In this document: positions 55,501 to 61,581 of the stretch, piece after piece
Position numbering within the stretch: the stretch's first letter is position 1
Layout: each line of letters starts with the position of its first letter
NCBI GenBank assembly: GCA_000507305.1
Contig: DF239100.1
Span: 219,501-283,500 of the forward strand
DNA length: 64,000 bases
Direction: 5' to 3'
Source: Breviolum minutum Mf 1.05b.01
Lineage: Eukaryota > Sar > Dinophyceae > Suessiales > Symbiodiniaceae
The notes under the pieces: generated by a model
What the model saw: the letters and a program-made list of their open reading frames with translations, nothing else
The model's database searches: none
What the model was told of the DNA's origin: nothing
Made by a program: the position numbers and the translations under genes

Positions 55501-58500
55501 CATGTTTAATTGATGAATTCGGATGGTAAATACCAGAGCAAAATAATTTCACTCAAAATGAATAGGAATAGGTAATGGTGAAATAAGATGGTCCAATACT
55601 AGTAGACCTTAAGGCAGAAGCCGTTAGTTCACAAGCCTTTAAAAGCTAGGTGCCTGTATGATTTGGAACTTCTGAGCAATCTTTGCCAGTGACAAAGATG
55701 GACACAACACCCAACCTAATTTGGATGGTTTAAACCCCTAAGACTTCACTGGGTGGTGGTTTCAAACATTTTTTATTTTCATCCCTATTTGGGGAAGATG
55801 AACCCAATTTGACGAATATTTTTCAAAGGGGTTGGTTCAACCACCAACCAGTTCAACTCTGATGGTCAAATTCTGATGGAATTTGGGTGGTCAAAAAAAA
55901 TCAGAGATGGTGGGATCTCAGCCATGCGATGATGAGGAATATGAAGTTAAACCACGTATCACCATGGGAAGCTAAAACCTTCATTTCTAGTGGTTATTTC
56001 ACCCATATTCCGGAAGGGCCCAAAACCTTCATTTTTCCATGGGTGCTTGGGGTCCAATGGCAAGGTCATGTTTGAAGGAATATGGTAAGACTCGCGTGAA
56101 TACCAAGCATGAAATGATCAAACTGGTCAGTTGCTTGCCTGATTGGTGAGGTCGCCAGAATCATTGATGATCAGTTCCTGGTGCAAATCCTCAGAGGGAT
56201 TTCGAGGGATATGGTGGTGGTGCTTGCTAGTTTCTCCAGTCATACCTTGTAAGGATCCCAAACAGCCTTTTTTGGCTCCGCCTAGTCCAGAAATCACACC
56301 TCCAAAGACGGGGTATGACTACTGTGCATCCCTATAGAATAAGCCCTCCAACCATACGGTTGTGGACCTTCCAATTGATGAGGGTTAATGAAGCAGGGTT
56401 TTTTTCAACTTCACTTACAGGGGGATATTAATATCCCCGGTGACCCATTTTTAAGGCCATTTATAGGGGGACCCATTTCACTCCAATTTATAACTCTATA
56501 GCTTTCCAGCTTTCCATGGTTTGTTCACTTTTGGCGCATCTGCAGTAGACTCGGTTCACCAAGGCCTCAAATGTCAGCTGCTCACGATGCAGAAGCTGAA
56601 GGCAGGTTGGTATTGATGTAGACAATTGACACGACCTGGGCTCCTAAATGGTAGGGGAAAAGTAGGGGAGGTTCCCTGCCTTTTTATGGGACCCCTTATT
56701 TCAAGGGTTTTTCAGGTTGGTGAAATTATTATCATTAGCAAAGTGATCATTTGCAAAGTCTCCTTATAAAGACAAACAGATCACCATCCATGGACCATGC
56801 TGGTGGAAGGACATCCGGAACCTTTTTTTTGAATGGAGTGCGTTTTGGGTATCGAAAAGTCATTCCTGGTATAGTGATTTGGATCAATCTTCGTCATGGA
56901 AGGCTGTTCCCCATGTTCCCCACTTTTTCGAAACTGATGTGGGATGATTTCTCCAAAGGAATTTGTTCAAGAGAATTGAAAAACTGGATGAGTTCCTTAT
57001 ATCCCACGGGATTCATGGGGCTGGTATATTTACCTACATGAATGGTTGATTCTTATGGGATCAATGTAGGTAAATGTAGGTATAAATATATTCCATACGT
57101 CTTGCATACAGGAATGATGCGCTAAGCAAATTCTTTTTGCGGTGACCTTCAAGTAACGAATGAAGTCAACCCGAGATATCCGGGGCCACCGAAACTGAGG
57201 TAAGGTATTTGGATCCCCAAAAAAACATACCGATCAAACACCGGAACCTCGGGAGGCATGACTGGATGTCTAGGGTAACTGTTGATCATGATTCTCGTTT
57301 CAGGAAAATTGTCGTTGTTGAAGTATTGTCATAAAGGTGACTGGTACACAAGAGCCCATACTGTAGATACTATTTGTGTCGCTGGTGGTGGACACGAATT
57401 TCAGCAATTTGCAAAGGTTGAGAATTCAATGATAATTCAGGGGTCATGAATTTTCATGAAACTACCAATTTTTTGGGGAATCAAACAACACAGATCTATG
57501 GTAATTTTGAGGGATTTCCCTTCTAACAATGCATTGTTTGGGTTGGTAATATATTGACCCCTGTAATTTTTTCAAACATACTTCTTGAATAGGTGGACTT
57601 CCAGGGGATATTGCAGGGATGAGTGATGCACTACCGTCATGGAGCATCAAACAATGATTAGATAATATACCCATAGGATCCATGTATGATATGGTATACT
57701 AGCTGTATTTACCTACATATACCATACATTGATCCCATGGGATAGATATAAATGTATGTCAATGTTTTATTGACTTTCGATCATCGAATGACCCCTATGC
57801 CTGACATTGTTCTATAGACCCAGTGCTAAATGCGAACCATCATTATGTCCCAAAAATGAGTGACTTCCCCAAAAAAGATTCCCCCTAAAAGCCTCATTTC
57901 ATATACCCTCGGGAGCCAATCACCTTCTGAGAATAGTTTCATGGAACCTAAACGAACCTATGCGTTTCGGAGGTCTTTTTAGACACCGCAATTGTGAGCT
58001 GAGAATATGACGATGGATGTTTAGGGATCTCCAACCATGGCAGGTTGGTTTGAAAAGTTCTGTGCAGTGACATCTGCTGTGCGCAATGCACGCGCGGAAC
58101 AAGGCATTCCACCCAAGGAGAAACGGTCAAAAGTCTGGGAACAACGGCCACCAAATAATCATAATGGGGAATATCATAACTTTAGATATTATAGCCACAA
58201 TTTACCAATTATATCTTAACAATCTGTTGAATTTTCAATAAGTTTCATATATTTGTTCTATCATCTATAAGATACCGAAAACATCTTACATTAGATAAGA
58301 ATACATATAACAAAAAATAATGATTATAATATGACATTATAGTTAATAAAAATATATTAGAAAGTCTACAGACTTTCTAATAGCTATGGTAATTATTTAA
58401 AGTAATGTGTAATAAATAATACATATATTTTTTGTTATATAAAACAATGAATTATTATTGTTATTTGATTAGTTCCATATGTTTAAAACATATTACCGTA

Positions 58501-61500
58501 GCCATTTTGATCATTTTGCCTCAAGAACAAAAAAAACTGTACAGAAAGAAACCACTACAATTTGAGGATGCCCCGTAGGCGACCTCGGAACAAAAGATGG
58601 CAGACACTGAAATGCAGTATGCCTGCACGTGAAGACATGTACTACAAATATGGTATAGATCCCGTAGGTGTACTCGTCTATAGCGATGGCAACAAGTTTA
58701 CACGTCACGTTTGTTCAACAGGAGCGCGTGGCTCTTACCTTCTGGTGTGCAGAGAATAGCTTCCAGGACAGGGCCGGAGAATTGATACACAGTAGGATGG
58801 TTGGATACAGTGGTAGACTCTTGTTTGTTTGTTTAAGGTGATTTTTGACGGATTCTACCATGGGATTCATCAGCATCAAACCACGAATACGTTTGGTCTA
58901 CACAACAGCGCCCATTTTCAAACCACGGACACCCTCAAATCGAAAGTTATCATCAACAAAATTGTTTCTGCCGGGGAGTATGCAGTGGTGATTATATTGC
59001 CCATATTGGAGGGATGAAACTTTATGAACATGACATGTAATTATTTTTGAGTGATTCACGGCCAGTCAACCTACCCCCCTCTAACGTACCCCCTTCAGAA
59101 ATAAGGGTTTAAGAAGGCCTTATTAAGGGAAACCAATGGTTATGAAGGCCCTTGATAAGGCCTTACTTCTGATTTAGGGTACTTTAGGTGCGGGTAGGTT
59201 GACCAGCCATAAATGATTTCCCGGAAGGATTGTGTGGGGTGGTGTCATATTAAATAACCACTGGGATACCCCTGGTATATATTTGAGCCCTATTGTTTTC
59301 TAGGTGGTGATTTCAAAACTTTGTTCATGCTTGTCCCTACTTGGTGAAATGATCCAATTTGACTAATAGTTTTCAAATGGGTTGGTTCAACCACGAAGTA
59401 GTAAAAGATACACCACTGGTGACGTATGCCATATTTTGGTCGTTGTTGGTGTTTTCCCCCTGATCCCCCATTTTTTTAATTGAGATACACATGTATAGAT
59501 ACACATATATGCATGACATGATGATATAATCATATATTTTGGAACTACCCCCCAAGCAGTAACAGTCACCACCAGGATTATTCCATTTTTAGTAGGGAAT
59601 TCCTATAAACCTTTATGTGTGACTGTTACTAGGTGGGGGGCTAGACGGAAAATATATCATTACCCTCCAGGGAACTAACATATCCCACCAAACGGGAAAA
59701 GGAACATCATCGACTCAAAAGTGATGGATTTGATGGGATATGTTAATTCCCAGAAGGGTATATACATGCGATATCCCTAGGGATCCAATCACCTTCTGAG
59801 AATGGTTTCATGGAACCTAAATACCTTTCTAAGGAGGTGATTGTAGACCCCAATCACCATCTGAGAAGGTGATTGGATCCCTAAGGTTGGTGATGTTTTT
59901 ACTGATCCATTGGAATATTTACTGATCCATGGCTCAAATATATGTTCATTCCCAGGAGGGTATATACATGCAATATGGATGTTTCCAAAAAATAGGGGTG
60001 AAACACCCCAAAATGGATGGTGAAAATAATGATGAATTAGGATGATTTGGGGGGTTTTAAACCCACTATTTTTGGAAACCACCCATAATGACCCCTGTAT
60101 TTTTTTCAAACATACTTGTTGAATAGGTTGACTTCTAGGGGATATTGCCATCTGAGAAGGTGAGCCACGATCCCTAGGTTATATTAGAGCCCAACTAGGT
60201 TTTGTTTCTCCCCCAAAAACAGCAGGAGGCTTTGAAGTCTGAGAGTGGTGCCCTGGCATGGTTGGCACGTGCAGATCCGGAGAAGATTGAGGCAGCGATA
60301 AGGAGGTGTCAAGGATCTGGTTGTATTTTGAGATAACCTGTGGTCTTAAAGTTGTGAATATATATATATATATTATTTTTCATATATAATATTTAATACT
60401 GATAGTATATATATGTATATAAATTATATAATATGTATTTTTTTGAAAATATATGATATATAATATTTTTATATGTACAGGATTGTACATGTATTTTACA
60501 GACTCTAACTATACCTATGTGCAACACAATTAGTACATACATTGACATATTCTAGTATATTATCGTAATTAGTATTAATGATCATTAGATTCTATAGATA
60601 TTGTAAACAATAGTGGCCATCAATGGATGGGACATAGTGGTTCACTTGACCAATGTGAACAATCATGGCAGCAAGTTCAGTTGAGCCAACAAAGGGAAAA
60701 ACAACTGCTACTTTCCATTGAATCCTGGTTTGTTTAATAGGGGTCCTTATAATACTGTTTTAAGTTTTAAATCCCCATATAGCTGGTGTTTCATTCCCTA
60801 TATTTACCCAACAAACTACCAGCAAACCCTTTTAAGATGGGGGTACTGAACCTTGTAAGGCTATTTTTGGGGTGGGTTTTCCCTTACATAAGCTTTACAC
60901 ATAGCTTATATAGGTGAGTACCTCTATTTTAGGTACCTGAATTGTTTGGTGATTTTTGCATTGCTCAGTTGAGCTTCTCCGGGTTTCCATGACATCCACC
61001 ATGTGCTGCTCATGCTGGATGCAGGCAAAAGCTATGTCTGAGCGCCCGAGCGAGACGTCATGGTGCTTAGTAAAGAGAAGCTGTGGGGAGGTGTCTGTTC
61101 ACAACATGTGAATGGACAGATGATTACATGATCAACATGATGGTTTGTTATGTGGGGGTTTATTTTTAAAAAAAAGTCCTTTCAATCAGATCTTCGGGGA
61201 AGATAGGAGTTTGAGAGCATGATATAGGGGCATCAAGAAAGCACGGGCGCGCAAGAGGGCGCAAGGGCGAGCGCAAGAGATACCATATCACCAAATCACC
61301 ATGGAATTTGGAGGATATGTTTTTTGAATGTGGCAAAAAAAAACACGCGCGCAAGGGCGAAGTGCAAGGGGTCCTATCCGACCAAAAAAGTAAAAGGAAT
61401 TTTTGACAACCCCCATGTATACAGTTTCAGGATGCCGGTCATGTTGTTTGATCCATGCAGATCTAGAGTATGTTCACAGAGTTTTCCATTTTAAATCTTC

Positions 61501-61536
61501 AAACGTCACTTTTCGTTGGACAGGGAAACACCCAAG

Positions 61537-61581
<45 letters not shown>

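Noticed and set aside
58355..58382. Hairpin as a bacterial-style terminator
   Set aside because: Eukaryotic intron context, AT-only stem and no following T-run of the expected kind.
58829..59017. Frame reading [20 protein letters not shown] considered as a ValRS exon
   Set aside because: Begins in a repeat (ACCATGGGATTCATC, also at 181, 47478 and 54997) and its phase does not join exon 26 or 27.
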